A DNA stretch of 59,217 bases, from assembly GCA_030647125.1 (NCBI GenBank), contig JAUSKC010000011.1, positions 1 through 59,217 on the forward strand, given 5' to 3'. Of this stretch, positions 40,211-47,504 are shown one piece after another. Position 1 is the stretch's first letter; the number at the start of each line of letters is the position of its first letter. The notes below the pieces were generated by a model. It searched no databases. It worked only from the letters and a program-made list of their open reading frames with translations, and had not been told where the DNA came from. Origin of the DNA: Nanobdellota archaeon (lineage in GTDB: Archaea; Nanobdellota; Nanobdellia; Pacearchaeales; GW2011-AR1). Both the position numbers and the translations under genes were made by a program.

Positions 40211-40878
40211 TCAACATCCTCCAGTTCCCTTCTCCAATTATTTTTCTCACCATAATCTTTCCAATCCTTAACAATTAATCTTCTTTTGAACAAAGGACAA
40301 TTTAAAACAAAACTTTCAAACTCCCCACCTTCCCCTGCAGGATTTATTTTATATTCCGAATTTAACTTCTTAATATCCTCAACAAACTTATTGTCAATTT
40401 TTCTGCCAAGCCATTTTTTATCTAAAGGAAAAGCTGCAACCCCTGTAATCACAACCTCAAATTTATTTTTTATTAAATCCTCAAGTAATTCAATCTGATC
40501 TTTTTGCCAAAGCGGATTGAAACACTCAATTCCAATTTTATTGCATATCTTTTGTATTCGTGAGGCCTGATATACTGATTCAACAGCGCCTGTTACAATA
40601 CCTTCAATTTTGTATTTCTTCTTAGCGGTAATAATTGCTTCCTCCAAATCTTCCAATTCATTCTCCTTCTCACCTTTTGTCTTAACAATAATCAAAGATA
40701 TCCCCATTGCCCTTGCCTGCACGCTGGTAGCCAATATAGACGGCGTATGAAACATAAAACTATCTTTATTTTCTGATTGAATTGTTATTAAACAAGCAAT
40801 CTCATAGCCCTCTTTCTTTGCAAGCCAAGCTGCATAAGTCGAATCCTTTCCTCCAGAGAATAAAACGCCTAACTTCAT
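40207..40878 (-). CDS. dph6: Diphthine-ammonia ligase Dph6
   Basis: Last step of diphthamide synthesis on elongation factor 2: ATP-dependent amidation of diphthine. The 223 aa include the PP-loop FSGGKDSTYAAWLAKKEGYE and the family signature NPAGEGGEFESFVLNCPLF. The length equals archaeal single-domain Dph6. The gene is first in a two-gene operon with the glutaminase. dph2 for the first step is at 56816-57923. The enzyme studied in eukaryotes uses free ammonium. Confidence 0.93.
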   Translation of the reverse strand: MKLGVLFSGGKDSTYAAWLAKKEGYEIACLITIQSENKDSFMFHTPSILATSVQARAMGISLIIVKTKGEKENELEDLEEAIITAKKKYKIEGIVTGAVESVYQASRIQKICNKIGIECFNPLWQKDQIELLEDLIKNKFEVVITGVAAFPLDKKWLGRKIDNKFVEDIKKLNSEYKINPAGEGGEFESFVLNCPLFKRRLIVKDWKDYGEKNNWRRELEDVE

Positions 40879-40929
40879 ATGCTATTTACTATATATTTGT
40901 TTATAAATATTAAATAAAACAAAAAAATA

Positions 40930-41232
40930 ATGGATGACAAAACAAACGAACTTCTTGAAAGATTATTAAAAAATACCCCAAATCCATTGGTAGTCACAAT
41001 TTCTTGTGATTATATTGAATATAAAAGAGAAACACACTTAAAACAGGAATTTGATCCTAAGATTATTATAGAAGGAAGAGTTAGCCCCGCAGTTATTTTA
41101 AAAGATGAAAACCACACAAAACCAGTTTATCAAATATATACAAACAATCAATTAGCCAGAATATCCGCGCTAGAATTATATAATTACTTTAATGCAAGAA
41201 AAATTCCAACCCTTTTTAGGGACTTGCTTTAG
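40930..41232 (+). CDS. Hypothetical protein
   Basis: 100 aa, soluble, with no recognised family. It begins with a helix (DDKTNELLERLLKNTPNP), then strands (LVVTISCDYIEYKRETH) and a C-terminal helix. It diverges from dph6. Confidence 0.55.
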   Translation: MDDKTNELLERLLKNTPNPLVVTISCDYIEYKRETHLKQEFDPKIIIEGRVSPAVILKDENHTKPVYQIYTNNQLARISALELYNYFNARKIPTLFRDLL

Positions 41233-41272
41233 ATTATAATAATTCTTTTAAATGCCCTTTCTAAGTAACTTT

Positions 41273-41386
41273 ATGACAGAAACATCAGGATCCGATGATT
41301 GGTTTTTATTTTGGATAGTGATAAGTGTCTTAGTCATTGTTCCAATTATAGGAATAAAGAATTTAATCAGAATAGTTCAAGAATAA
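41273..41386 (+). CDS. 37-aa single-pass membrane peptide
   Basis: A frame from ATG 41273 to TAA 41386 encodes a short acidic N-terminus (TETSGSDDW), one hydrophobic helix (FLFWIVISVLVIVPIIGI) and a basic tail (KNLIRIVQE). Charge distribution and size fit a real single-span micropeptide. Its stop abuts the stop of scpA on the other strand. Confidence 0.5.
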   Translation: MTETSGSDDWFLFWIVISVLVIVPIIGIKNLIRIVQE

Positions 41387-42274
41387 TTATTCAATAGGCT
41401 CAGAAAACTTGTCTTCAACTTCTTGCGCCCGCCTTTTGCCCTCTTCATCAAGTTCTTCAATTTGCTCTTCAATGTTTTCGCGCAGTTCCGCAAAAGGATC
41501 CCCAACTTCTTTGAAATAAACCTCTTTAATCCATATATAAATTTCGTCAAAGTGTTTTTCTTGATCAAGCCAAATTTGACTTTGATTTTCCAGATGCAAC
41601 AAAGGTGAAAATGCAGTAACTTTGTGTTCTTTCTCGCTTCCTATTAATTCTGTATAAGAAACCTTTCGTTTTTGTTCTTTGCTCTTTGGATTTAAATGCG
41701 ACAAAACTTTGTTATAAATCTCTTTTATTTTATCTTTAATGTTCATCGTTCTTTTTGGAAGAGAAAATGAAGTCTCGCGAAGCGCATTGTGATTTATAAT
41801 CTCTTTTTTTATTCTTCTGTTTTCAGTTATTATTGCTTTATTCAATGATTCTATCAATTCCTTCAATGTAACTTTTTTGAAACGTGGCATAGGACTTCGC
41901 GGAATAAGTTCAGGAATTTCGTCCTCAAGTTCAATCCTTTCAAAAGGATATTTTTTCTTTTCATCTTTTTTGCCGAACAAAATTTCATCAATACTTTTTA
42001 TGTATTTATTCAAAAGAATCTCTGACTTTATTCTCAAAAGCAATGATGCTGCAAGAAGAACTTTTGATGAAACAAAAAAGGCTGTCCCTTCCAATTCGCT
42101 CACCTTTTCAAGATATTTATCAGAAAGAATCGTTATGTCTATATCCCACGGATCAAGCTGCTCTGTATTTATTAAATCATAAATAATTTCTTGCCATCCA
42201 ATTTCCCTGCTAAAAAGTAAATTATGTATCTGCTCTTGCTTAACGGACGTTTTCACTTCCTCTTTTTCTCCCAT
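41387..42274 (-). CDS. scpA: Segregation and condensation protein A
   Basis: Kleisin subunit that bridges SMC heads in chromosome compaction. The N-terminal ScpA signature is clear (QIHNLLFSREIGWQEIIYDL, LDPWDIDITILSDKYLE, then SKVLLAASLLLRIKSEILL). The C-terminal winged-helix part shows VTAFSPLLHLENQSQIWLDQ. 295 aa from the ATG at 42274, which is 25 nt from its TATA box; the start at 42283 is less likely. SMC and ScpB are not in the window. Confidence 0.92.
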   Translation of the reverse strand: MGEKEEVKTSVKQEQIHNLLFSREIGWQEIIYDLINTEQLDPWDIDITILSDKYLEKVSELEGTAFFVSSKVLLAASLLLRIKSEILLNKYIKSIDEILFGKKDEKKKYPFERIELEDEIPELIPRSPMPRFKKVTLKELIESLNKAIITENRRIKKEIINHNALRETSFSLPKRTMNIKDKIKEIYNKVLSHLNPKSKEQKRKVSYTELIGSEKEHKVTAFSPLLHLENQSQIWLDQEKHFDEIYIWIKEVYFKEVGDPFAELRENIEEQIEELDEEGKRRAQEVEDKFSEPIE

Positions 42275-42295
42275 ATTAATCACAATTAAACCAAT

Positions 42296-42303
42296 TTTAT
42301 AAA
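42296..42303 (-). promoter_or_regulatory. TATA box of scpA
   Basis: TTTATAAA centred 25 nt before the ATG at 42274. It implies a leaderless transcript. Confidence 0.6.
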
Positions 42304-42319
42304 GGATTTGTTTGACTAA

Positions 42320-42338
42320 TATGCCTGTAGTACCTAAA
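42320..42338. repeat. 19-bp direct repeat, copy 1, upstream of scpA
   Basis: TATGCCTGTAGTACCTAAA, identical to 42349-42367 with a 29-bp period. It lies just upstream of the scpA TATA box, so it may be an operator for scpA, for the divergent RNA, or for both. Confidence 0.8.
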
Positions 42339-42348
42339 ATAAACCACT

Positions 42349-42367
42349 TATGCCTGTAGTACCTAAA
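42349..42367. repeat. 19-bp direct repeat, copy 2
   Basis: Second copy of the repeat at 42320-42338. No third copy was seen in the 473-bp gap 42284-42756. Confidence 0.8.
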
Positions 42368-42462
42368 TTATTATCGTAACTATACAAAGAGAAACAATTA
42401 ATTGATTACTACTTGAGGTGGATTAACCTGTGTTATTTTTTAGGAGTAACACTTCCGAAAGA

Positions 42463-42470
42463 TTTAAATA
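42463..42470 (+). promoter_or_regulatory. Strong BRE-TATA promoter of the RNA candidate
   Basis: CCGAAAGA followed by TTTAAATA gives a near-consensus BRE plus TATA. Transcription should begin near 42491. No protein frame follows. Confidence 0.6.
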
Positions 42471-42490
42471 GATTAATATTATAGATATTC

Positions 42491-42665
42491 TATCACCTCT
42501 TTTTCCCCAGGAGAGGCTTCAAGTCTACTATTTGTTGGCTTGAAGAATCTCCCAGGGTTATATTCACTTCGTTCACATAACCCTAGCTCCGATTAAAAAT
42601 CGTTGGACGAGATTGAAACAAGTTCAATACGTAGCTCTGATTTCTCCGAAATCGTCGGAGGATTT
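42491..42665 (+). ncRNA. Unrecognised structured RNA candidate
   Basis: Downstream of a strong promoter and without a usable reading frame, this stretch is visibly richer in G+C than other gaps and packed with hairpins. One is GGAGA-GG-CTTCAAG/CTTGAAG-AA-TCTCC (42510-42552, with tandem G-A pairs). Others are AGGGTTAT/ATAACCCT (42554-42584), CGATT/AATCG (42590-42602) and ATTGAA/TTCAAT (42612-42628). Last come two mutually exclusive stems, GATTTC/GAAATC or CTCCGA/TCGGAG (42639-42660). It does not show the conserved blocks of RNase P or SRP RNA. Ends are approximate. The rest of the gap, 42666-42756, shows nothing. Confidence 0.6.
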
Positions 42666-42756
42666 ATATTCATTTATTATTAAATGTAAAATTATCGTGG
42701 AATAAACCATTTATTATTTAGTATCTGGTTCCACGTTTCATATTAATTATCCTAAA

Positions 42757-43038
42757 TCACCAAATAATCTCTTCTGATTGTTCATCTCTAGGATCTTGTG
42801 GTGGACCAATATTTAAATTACCTCCATAAAATGTAAGTGGCCCATAAGTTTCAAATACTTTATGAGTAAGATCATCTGGATTTTTTGATTTCGAGTGAGC
42901 TATTACTTGTTTTTCTAAAACTGCAACATAACCTTTTTTATATTGAAACTTAAGAGAATCATAATTATCAATAAACCATCTAACATCATTTTGTATAGCT
43001 TCAAAGGCCTCTTGTTCACTTTCTTGTCGTTCTACCAT
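42757..43038 (-). CDS. DUF5678-like hypothetical protein
   Basis: 93 aa. The core WFIDNYDSLKFQYKKGYVAV then LEKQVIAHSKSKNPDDLTHK resembles the DUF5678 family (a short alpha/beta domain of unknown role found in many archaea and bacteria). The C-terminus is Pro/Gly-rich then acidic. It is the last gene before the ribosomal block on the minus strand, with its own gap. Confidence 0.6.
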   Translation of the reverse strand: MVERQESEQEAFEAIQNDVRWFIDNYDSLKFQYKKGYVAVLEKQVIAHSKSKNPDDLTHKVFETYGPLTFYGGNLNIGPPQDPRDEQSEEIIW

Positions 43039-43094
43039 ACTATTAAAATATCCCCCACTTTAAAAGAATTGCTATGATCCAACAATTATGATGT

Positions 43095-43319
43095 TTAATT
43101 CACTTTCTTTTCAGAACTAACAAATTCAGTATAATGGCATTTACCACAGTAAAATCTATTTTCTGCGTGTGCAAGGAAAATTCCAGGCCCACACTTTGGA
43201 CAAAACCTCAATTCTCTTTTTATCTTGCCGCCTTCAATCTTATATTTTGAATACTTCTTGCTTGTAGGATTATTTATGTGCTTCTTCTTTCCCTTCTTTA
43301 CAATTTTCTTTTTTCCCAT
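43095..43319 (-). CDS. rps27ae: Small-subunit ribosomal protein eS31 (S27ae)
   Basis: 74 aa with a Lys-rich N-terminus, then a zinc ribbon [20 protein letters not shown] and CGKCHYTEF; all four Cys are kept. It is an archaeal/eukaryotic 30S protein. It lies 2 bp after the eS24 stop, the standard archaeal order. Confidence 0.95.
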   Translation of the reverse strand: MGKKKIVKKGKKKHINNPTSKKYSKYKIEGGKIKRELRFCPKCGPGIFLAHAENRFYCGKCHYTEFVSSEKKVN

Positions 43320-43321
43320 AT

Positions 43322-43651
43322 TTATTCACTACCTTCAGATTTACTTTCGTTAGCTTTCATTTCTTCAGTTGCCTTTTTCTCAGCTTCCTTTTCTTGCTTT
43401 GTCTTAACTTCAATTTTATCCAAATCCGACTTTGTCTTGTAAATAAAAGCTGTAACATTAAACTCACGAGCGCCAAATCGCCCTTCAACTTTCTTTATTC
43501 TAATATTTTCTTCAGGAACAGAAAATTTCTTTGCCAAATCCGATTTAACAACAGAATAACTTGGAGTCACTTCAGCAGAAATCATCACTTTAATTTCTTT
43601 TCTAGGAAAAATTAAGCTTTCTTTTTCTTCGCTAACTTTCAATCCTATCAT
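43322..43651 (-). CDS. rps24e: Small-subunit ribosomal protein eS24
   Basis: 109 aa. The family core is present: [20 protein letters not shown], then [38 protein letters not shown]. The C-terminal ~25 residues are a charged Lys/Glu extension. It overlaps the spt4 gene by 4 nt and is followed by eS31. Confidence 0.95.
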   Translation of the reverse strand: MIGLKVSEEKESLIFPRKEIKVMISAEVTPSYSVVKSDLAKKFSVPEENIRIKKVEGRFGAREFNVTAFIYKTKSDLDKIEVKTKQEKEAEKKATEEMKANESKSEGSE

Positions 43652-43842
43652 CGTGACTTAATGGCAAACTCGCCTTTATTTTTTAATTTCAACTTTTGAG
43701 CAATATCCGACTTTTCAGGATTGAAAACAAAAATTCTTCCTTTCCATGAATCGCTGAATTCATCTGCATTTAACTTATGCTCTTTAATATGTGACTCTTC
43801 AAGAAGTTCATTCGTTATCTTTGATGCTAATTTCTTTGTCAT
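43648..43842 (-). CDS. spt4: Spt4-like transcription elongation factor without zinc ribbon
   Basis: 64 aa. The C-terminal half matches archaeal Spt4 (Rpo E''): SDSWKGRIFVFNPEKSDIAQ then [15 protein letters not shown], where typical members read ...DPEKSEIAKKLGIKKPGKYAL. The N-terminal half should be a four-Cys zinc ribbon but contains no Cys at all and is replaced by a Lys/Glu helix. Position supports identity: between rpo7 and eS24, where Spt4 sits in archaea. It presumably still binds Spt5. Confidence 0.75.
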   Translation of the reverse strand: MTKKLASKITNELLEESHIKEHKLNADEFSDSWKGRIFVFNPEKSDIAQKLKLKNKGEFAIKSR

Positions 43843-43843
43843 T

Positions 43844-44245
43844 TTATTGTTTCTCTATTTTTAGTGCCAAATCCGATAATGAAGGAGTATAAAGATCAAA
43901 ATCTTGACCAACTTCCACCCTCAATTTATCTTCTACTGATCTAAGTTCATTTTCTAAAAAATCTAATAAAGGTTGATAATGTCTAGGAGCACGTAATGAA
44001 AATTCTTTAAATGCACTTCTTGTAATTTTATAATTGGTTGTTAATTGTAAAAGATCTTTTTTAGATTCACCTAATTCATTCTTTATTCGGTCTGTTATTC
44101 CCATAAGATGTATATAAGTCCACAATTTAGGGCTAATTTGTCCACCAAATTCTCCTTTTACAAATTTATTATATTCTTCAGAACATCTCTGAATCAAACT
44201 TGCATTAGATCCAAAAGGATCATCTTGTAAATATAACATTTCCAT
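43844..44245 (-). CDS. Unknown protein inserted between rpo7 and spt4
   Basis: 133 aa, mainly helical, with no recognised family (LWTYIHLMGITDRIKNELGE; LLDFLENELRSVEDKLRVEV). It lies one base after the rpo7 stop and one base before the spt4 start, so it is cotranscribed. This site is normally a direct rpo7-spt4 junction in archaea. It could contribute to polymerase function; nothing in the sequence shows it. Confidence 0.65.
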   Translation of the reverse strand: MEMLYLQDDPFGSNASLIQRCSEEYNKFVKGEFGGQISPKLWTYIHLMGITDRIKNELGESKKDLLQLTTNYKITRSAFKEFSLRAPRHYQPLLDFLENELRSVEDKLRVEVGQDFDLYTPSLSDLALKIEKQ

Positions 44246-44246
44246 T

Positions 44247-44876
44247 TTATTTCTTTTTCTCCTTTTTCCCTTTTCCTTTTGTCTCTTTTCCTTTTACGGT
44301 TCTCGATTCTGATTTCGCAACCCTTTCAGAGTCCTTTTGTTTTTTAACTTTTTCTTCTTCAACCCATTCCAACTTTCCTAATCCAGGTTGTCTCATTGTC
44401 AATCCAATTTTTGGCTCATCGCCTTTATAACTTATCGCAACAATTCTAGCCATGCACAAATCGCCTGCTTTCAAGGTTTTCTTTGACGCCTTCCCTGAAA
44501 GAACATTCGTCTTTGAGAATGATACGTAATCATTCATTGTTTGGCTTATATGAATCATTCCTCTCATAACACCCATATTAATGAACGCTCCGAAATTTGT
44601 TATCTCTTGAATTTCGCCGTAAACCAATTCTTGTATTTCAGGTTTCCATGCAAGAATTTTGAACTTTGAATTATAATAAGCAGCGCCGTCGCCCGGAATT
44701 ATAACACCCTCGCCGACTTCAATAACTTCAACAACTGCAATAACTTTCCCTATCTCTTTGTCATAATAATCAGCGTATGTCTCGTGAAGCTGCTCCTCAA
44801 CGGACTTCGTAGTAGGGAGCCCGAACAATTTCGGTTCAACTCGAACATAATCTTGTACTTCAGTTAAGTAGAACAT
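44247..44876 (-). CDS. rpo7: RNA polymerase subunit Rpo7 (RpoE')
   Basis: Stalk subunit of archaeal RNA polymerase, partner of Rpo4. 209 aa from the ATG at 44876 (MFYLTEVQDYVRVEP); the upstream extension to 44927 looks non-coding and contains the probable promoter. The N-terminal RNP-like domain spans residues 1-80. The S1/OB domain follows (LVYGEIQEITNFGAFINMGV, MRGMIHISQTMNDYV). The C-terminal 35 residues are a Lys-rich extension. The neighbours are the Fcf1-type PIN gene upstream and spt4 downstream. Confidence 0.95.
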   Translation of the reverse strand: MFYLTEVQDYVRVEPKLFGLPTTKSVEEQLHETYADYYDKEIGKVIAVVEVIEVGEGVIIPGDGAAYYNSKFKILAWKPEIQELVYGEIQEITNFGAFINMGVMRGMIHISQTMNDYVSFSKTNVLSGKASKKTLKAGDLCMARIVAISYKGDEPKIGLTMRQPGLGKLEWVEEEKVKKQKDSERVAKSESRTVKGKETKGKGKKEKKK

Positions 44877-44919
44877 TTTAATAAAAAAATTAGTCAGAAA
44901 TGCCTTAAAAACCTTTTGT

Positions 44920-45285
44920 TCAAACAATCTCCAATTTCTTTCTGTTTACTATGGTAAAAATACGCCCTTTAAACTTAGATTTTATCTCTTTATCAAGAGT
45001 TGCGATATAAACATGAGGGTTCTTTTTGGCATAAGAAAAAATTCCTTTATCAACATATTTGTTTCCCAATTTTATTTTTTCATATTTTTTATTTTCTAAA
45101 ATGCGCAAAGCAAGTTCAGCATCGAGCTTAAAATGCTTTTTCTTCTTTGAATTTTCAAACGACTTTAATTCGTAAATAACTTCATCTGGAATTATTATTT
45201 TATCTCCCGCTAGCTCGTCCAAAAAATAAAGTTTGTTCTTCACTGCTGTCAAAATAAAATTTGTATCTAAAATAATTGTTCTCAT
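44920..45285 (-). CDS. Fcf1/Utp24-type PIN domain protein
   Basis: 121 aa PIN nuclease. Acidic active-site residues are in ILDTNFIL (D7), EVIYELKSF (Glu) and IATLDKEIKSKFKGR (Asp). The family contains eukaryotic Fcf1/Utp24, which cuts pre-18S rRNA, and an archaeal form that is encoded next to rpo7 as here. The likely role is rRNA processing. It is first in the minus-strand block PIN-rpo7-unknown-spt4-eS24-eS31. Confidence 0.85.
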   Translation of the reverse strand: MRTIILDTNFILTAVKNKLYFLDELAGDKIIIPDEVIYELKSFENSKKKKHFKLDAELALRILENKKYEKIKLGNKYVDKGIFSYAKKNPHVYIATLDKEIKSKFKGRIFTIVNRKKLEIV

Positions 45286-45316
45286 AAAATTCTATGGAAA
45301 ACAATGTATAAAAAGA

Positions 45317-46336
45317 TTAACTAGTCGGCGCTTTTCTCATTTCTTCTGCCGCCTTTTCTGGAGAAATTGGATTTATATAGACCCAAGTTCCTCTTTCCCA
45401 TCCACCTGACTTTGTTAACCTAGGCGACAATTCAATATACCAATGATAATTTTTCCCACCATTACCAAGATTTAATGGTGCATCTTGAAGAGAAAAATTA
45501 TAATCAGGATTTTTTAGCAAATGATTTAATCTGGAAAAAGTATTTCTCAAAATACCTGATAAAGACAATGCCTTTTCCCTTGTTATAGTATAACCCTCTT
45601 CATGGTTTGCCGGAACTATCCATGTTTCATAAGGAACTCGCGAAGCAAAAGGAGCTAATACAATAAAATCATTATTTTTCTCTACAATCCTATCACCTGT
45701 TTCCTGCTCTTGTTTCATCAAATCACAAAAGAGACATCGATTATTTTCTAAATTATATTTTGAAGAGGTAAGATACTCTAATCTATTTCTAAAAGGAATC
45801 ACGTCAGTCGCAATTAGTTGAATATGTGGATGATCTAAAGAACCGCCCGCTTCTTTGCCGCGATTTTTAAAAAATTCTGCAAAAAGAAAATTTGGATGCT
45901 TATTCATAAGAGCAACTTTTCTTTGATGTATTGCCCATAAAACTTCATAAGTCAAGTTATGCTTTTCATCAAAACCTTGTTCTCCAAAATCTGCCCCGTG
46001 CTCGCAAGTTATTCCAACTTCATGAATTCCTAAAGCATCGGAAGCACATAACAATCTATCCGACTTTGCGTCATTTTTAGCGTCGCTGACTGCAGAATAT
46101 TTATTTTTTACAAACCTAATCCACCATCGCGGATCATTTTGATTGCTCCCTGAAAACCTATAAGCCAATGTTTCAGGTGTTGTATAATTCTCATTTCCCC
46201 TGCAAAATGGACATGGATCATCAGAACTCAAAGAAGAACGACTATTTATAAAAGCAAATGGTCTATCAAATCGTTCCGGCGCGATTATCACTTCATCTCC
46301 CTCAATAAGGGGATTCTTTCTTCTCTCTTGAGCCAT
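45317..46336 (-). CDS. galT: Galactose-1-phosphate uridylyltransferase-like
   Basis: 339 aa of the HIT-superfamily GalT type, which exchanges UMP between UDP-glucose and galactose-1-phosphate (or related sugar phosphates). The active site is LDHPHIQLIA (His-Pro-His-x-Gln). The metal-site Cys pairs are CPFC near residue 42 and CLFC near 203. The C-terminal repeat ends NYHWYIELSPRLTKSGGWER. It could be a nucleotidyltransferase with another sugar specificity. It diverges from tRNA-Trp. Confidence 0.85.
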   Translation of the reverse strand: MAQERRKNPLIEGDEVIIAPERFDRPFAFINSRSSLSSDDPCPFCRGNENYTTPETLAYRFSGSNQNDPRWWIRFVKNKYSAVSDAKNDAKSDRLLCASDALGIHEVGITCEHGADFGEQGFDEKHNLTYEVLWAIHQRKVALMNKHPNFLFAEFFKNRGKEAGGSLDHPHIQLIATDVIPFRNRLEYLTSSKYNLENNRCLFCDLMKQEQETGDRIVEKNNDFIVLAPFASRVPYETWIVPANHEEGYTITREKALSLSGILRNTFSRLNHLLKNPDYNFSLQDAPLNLGNGGKNYHWYIELSPRLTKSGGWERGTWVYINPISPEKAAEEMRKAPTS

Positions 46337-46372
46337 AATTAGCCTCTAACTTCACGCAAAATAACAAAACTA

Positions 46373-46380
46373 TTTAAATA
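46373..46380 (+). promoter_or_regulatory. TATA box ahead of tRNA-Trp
   Basis: TTTAAATA inside the palindrome TATTTAAATA, about 28 nt before the 5' end of tRNA-Trp. It may serve galT on the other strand as well. Confidence 0.5.
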
Positions 46381-46404
46381 TTATTAAAAGTTAGTGATAT
46401 CATC

Positions 46405-46475
46405 GGGTCTGTAGTTTATCGGTAGAATATCTGCCTCCAGAGCAGAAGGGAGGGGTTCAATTCCCTTCAGGCCCA
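46405..46475 (+). tRNA. tRNA-Trp (CCA), no intron
   Basis: Acceptor GGGTCTG pairs with CAGGCCC (one G-T), discriminator A46475. The anticodon stem TCTGC/GCAGA encloses the loop CTCCAGA (anticodon CCA). The T arm is AGGGG-TTCAATT-CCCTT. Many archaeal tRNA-Trp genes carry an intron with a box C/D guide RNA; this one is uninterrupted. Confidence 0.88.
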
Positions 46476-46532
46476 TGATAATATGCAATCTATTATCTAA
46501 ATAATTAAAAAGTGTTATCAAATCTTTGTTAA

Positions 46533-46853
46533 ATGGGAATTGATTTACATACGGCATTAGTTATTCAAGGAAATGAAGTTTATGTTGACACAACAAGTAA
46601 AGGAGGTAATGATAAACCGCCATATGGTTTTATGATTTACCGATTCGAAAGAGATAATTATAGACCAATTTTATCTTCTGATTTAATCTTTAGTGAAAAA
46701 ACTCGTGCAAAAGAGGAAGGAGAAAAACTAGTCGAAACGATAAAAAAATTGGATTTATCCAAAGAAATATCAAAAATAGAAAGAATTCTTGGAGATGACA
46801 AACAAGCTGTCGAAGAAGTAGTAAAACTTTCACAAGAAGGATTTTCTGAATAA
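46533..46853 (+). CDS. Hypothetical protein
   Basis: 106 aa, soluble, with no recognised family. The start MGIDLHTALVIQGNEVYVDT suggests beta strands; the end is helical (KLVETIKKLDLSKEISKIER). It is followed 87 bp later by the SET-domain gene. Confidence 0.55.
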   Translation: MGIDLHTALVIQGNEVYVDTTSKGGNDKPPYGFMIYRFERDNYRPILSSDLIFSEKTRAKEEGEKLVETIKKLDLSKEISKIERILGDDKQAVEEVVKLSQEGFSE

Positions 46854-46940
46854 GGTAAATTTTTGTTATTATCAAACTATTCGTCGCCGAATGCGACGCA
46901 AATATTAACATTTTTAAACCACCCACTTCTAACCAATCTC

Positions 46941-47504
46941 ATGTCAAAAATGATTTATCACGGAGAAAGCTTGAAGTTTGATTCAAATGGAAGTCCATTG
47001 CCAACTTCATCAGAATTTATTGAAGTTCGCAATTCAGAAATTCATGGAAGGGGTGTCTTCGCCGCGTGTGATATTCCAAAAGGAACAAAAATTATTGAAT
47101 ACGTCGGAGAAAAAATAACCAAAAAAGAATCAGACAAAAGAGCAGACGAACAGTTTGAAAAAGGAGAAAATAAAATATTAGATGAAGGACATGTTTACAT
47201 TTTTGAATTAGACGACGAATACGACATTGATGGAAATGTAAAATGGAACACTGCCCGCTTGATAAATCACTCATGCGGCCCAAACTGCGAAACAGAAGAC
47301 AACGAGAATTATATTTGGATTGAAGCAATGAAAGATATAAAGAAAGGTGAAGAAATAACTTACAATTACGGCTACGATTTGGATTGTTACAAAGACCATC
47401 CTTGCAAATGCGGCTCAGAAAATTGCATTGGTTTTATCTTAGCTGAAGAACACTGGCCACAATTAAGAATTGCAAGAAAAGAGTTAATCCTGGCTGCTAA
47501 TTAA
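46941..47504 (+). CDS. SET-domain protein lysine methyltransferase
   Basis: 187 aa. S-adenosylmethionine-dependent protein lysine methyltransferase fold: HGRGVFAACDIPKGTKIIEY at the N-terminus, the pseudoknot motif RLINHSCGPNCE (NHSCxPN), catalytic Tyr region EEITYNYGYD, and a post-SET zinc cluster CKCGSENCIG. All key residues are present. The ATG at 46941 starts the recognisable domain; the frame upstream is non-coding in style. The substrate is unknown; a chromatin or ribosomal protein is likely. Its 3' end overlaps the convergent phosphoesterase gene by 21 bp. Confidence 0.9.
   Translation: MSKMIYHGESLKFDSNGSPLPTSSEFIEVRNSEIHGRGVFAACDIPKGTKIIEYVGEKITKKESDKRADEQFEKGENKILDEGHVYIFELDDEYDIDGNVKWNTARLINHSCGPNCETEDNENYIWIEAMKDIKKGEEITYNYGYDLDCYKDHPCKCGSENCIGFILAEEHWPQLRIARKELILAAN

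Noticed and set aside
42320-42367. CRISPR-like array
   Set aside because: Only two copies with a 10-bp spacer and no cas genes; more like an operator pair.
42491-42665. RNase P RNA or SRP RNA
   Set aside because: GGCTTGAAG looked briefly like a P4 strand, but it is one arm of a local hairpin, and none of the other conserved blocks of either RNA is present.
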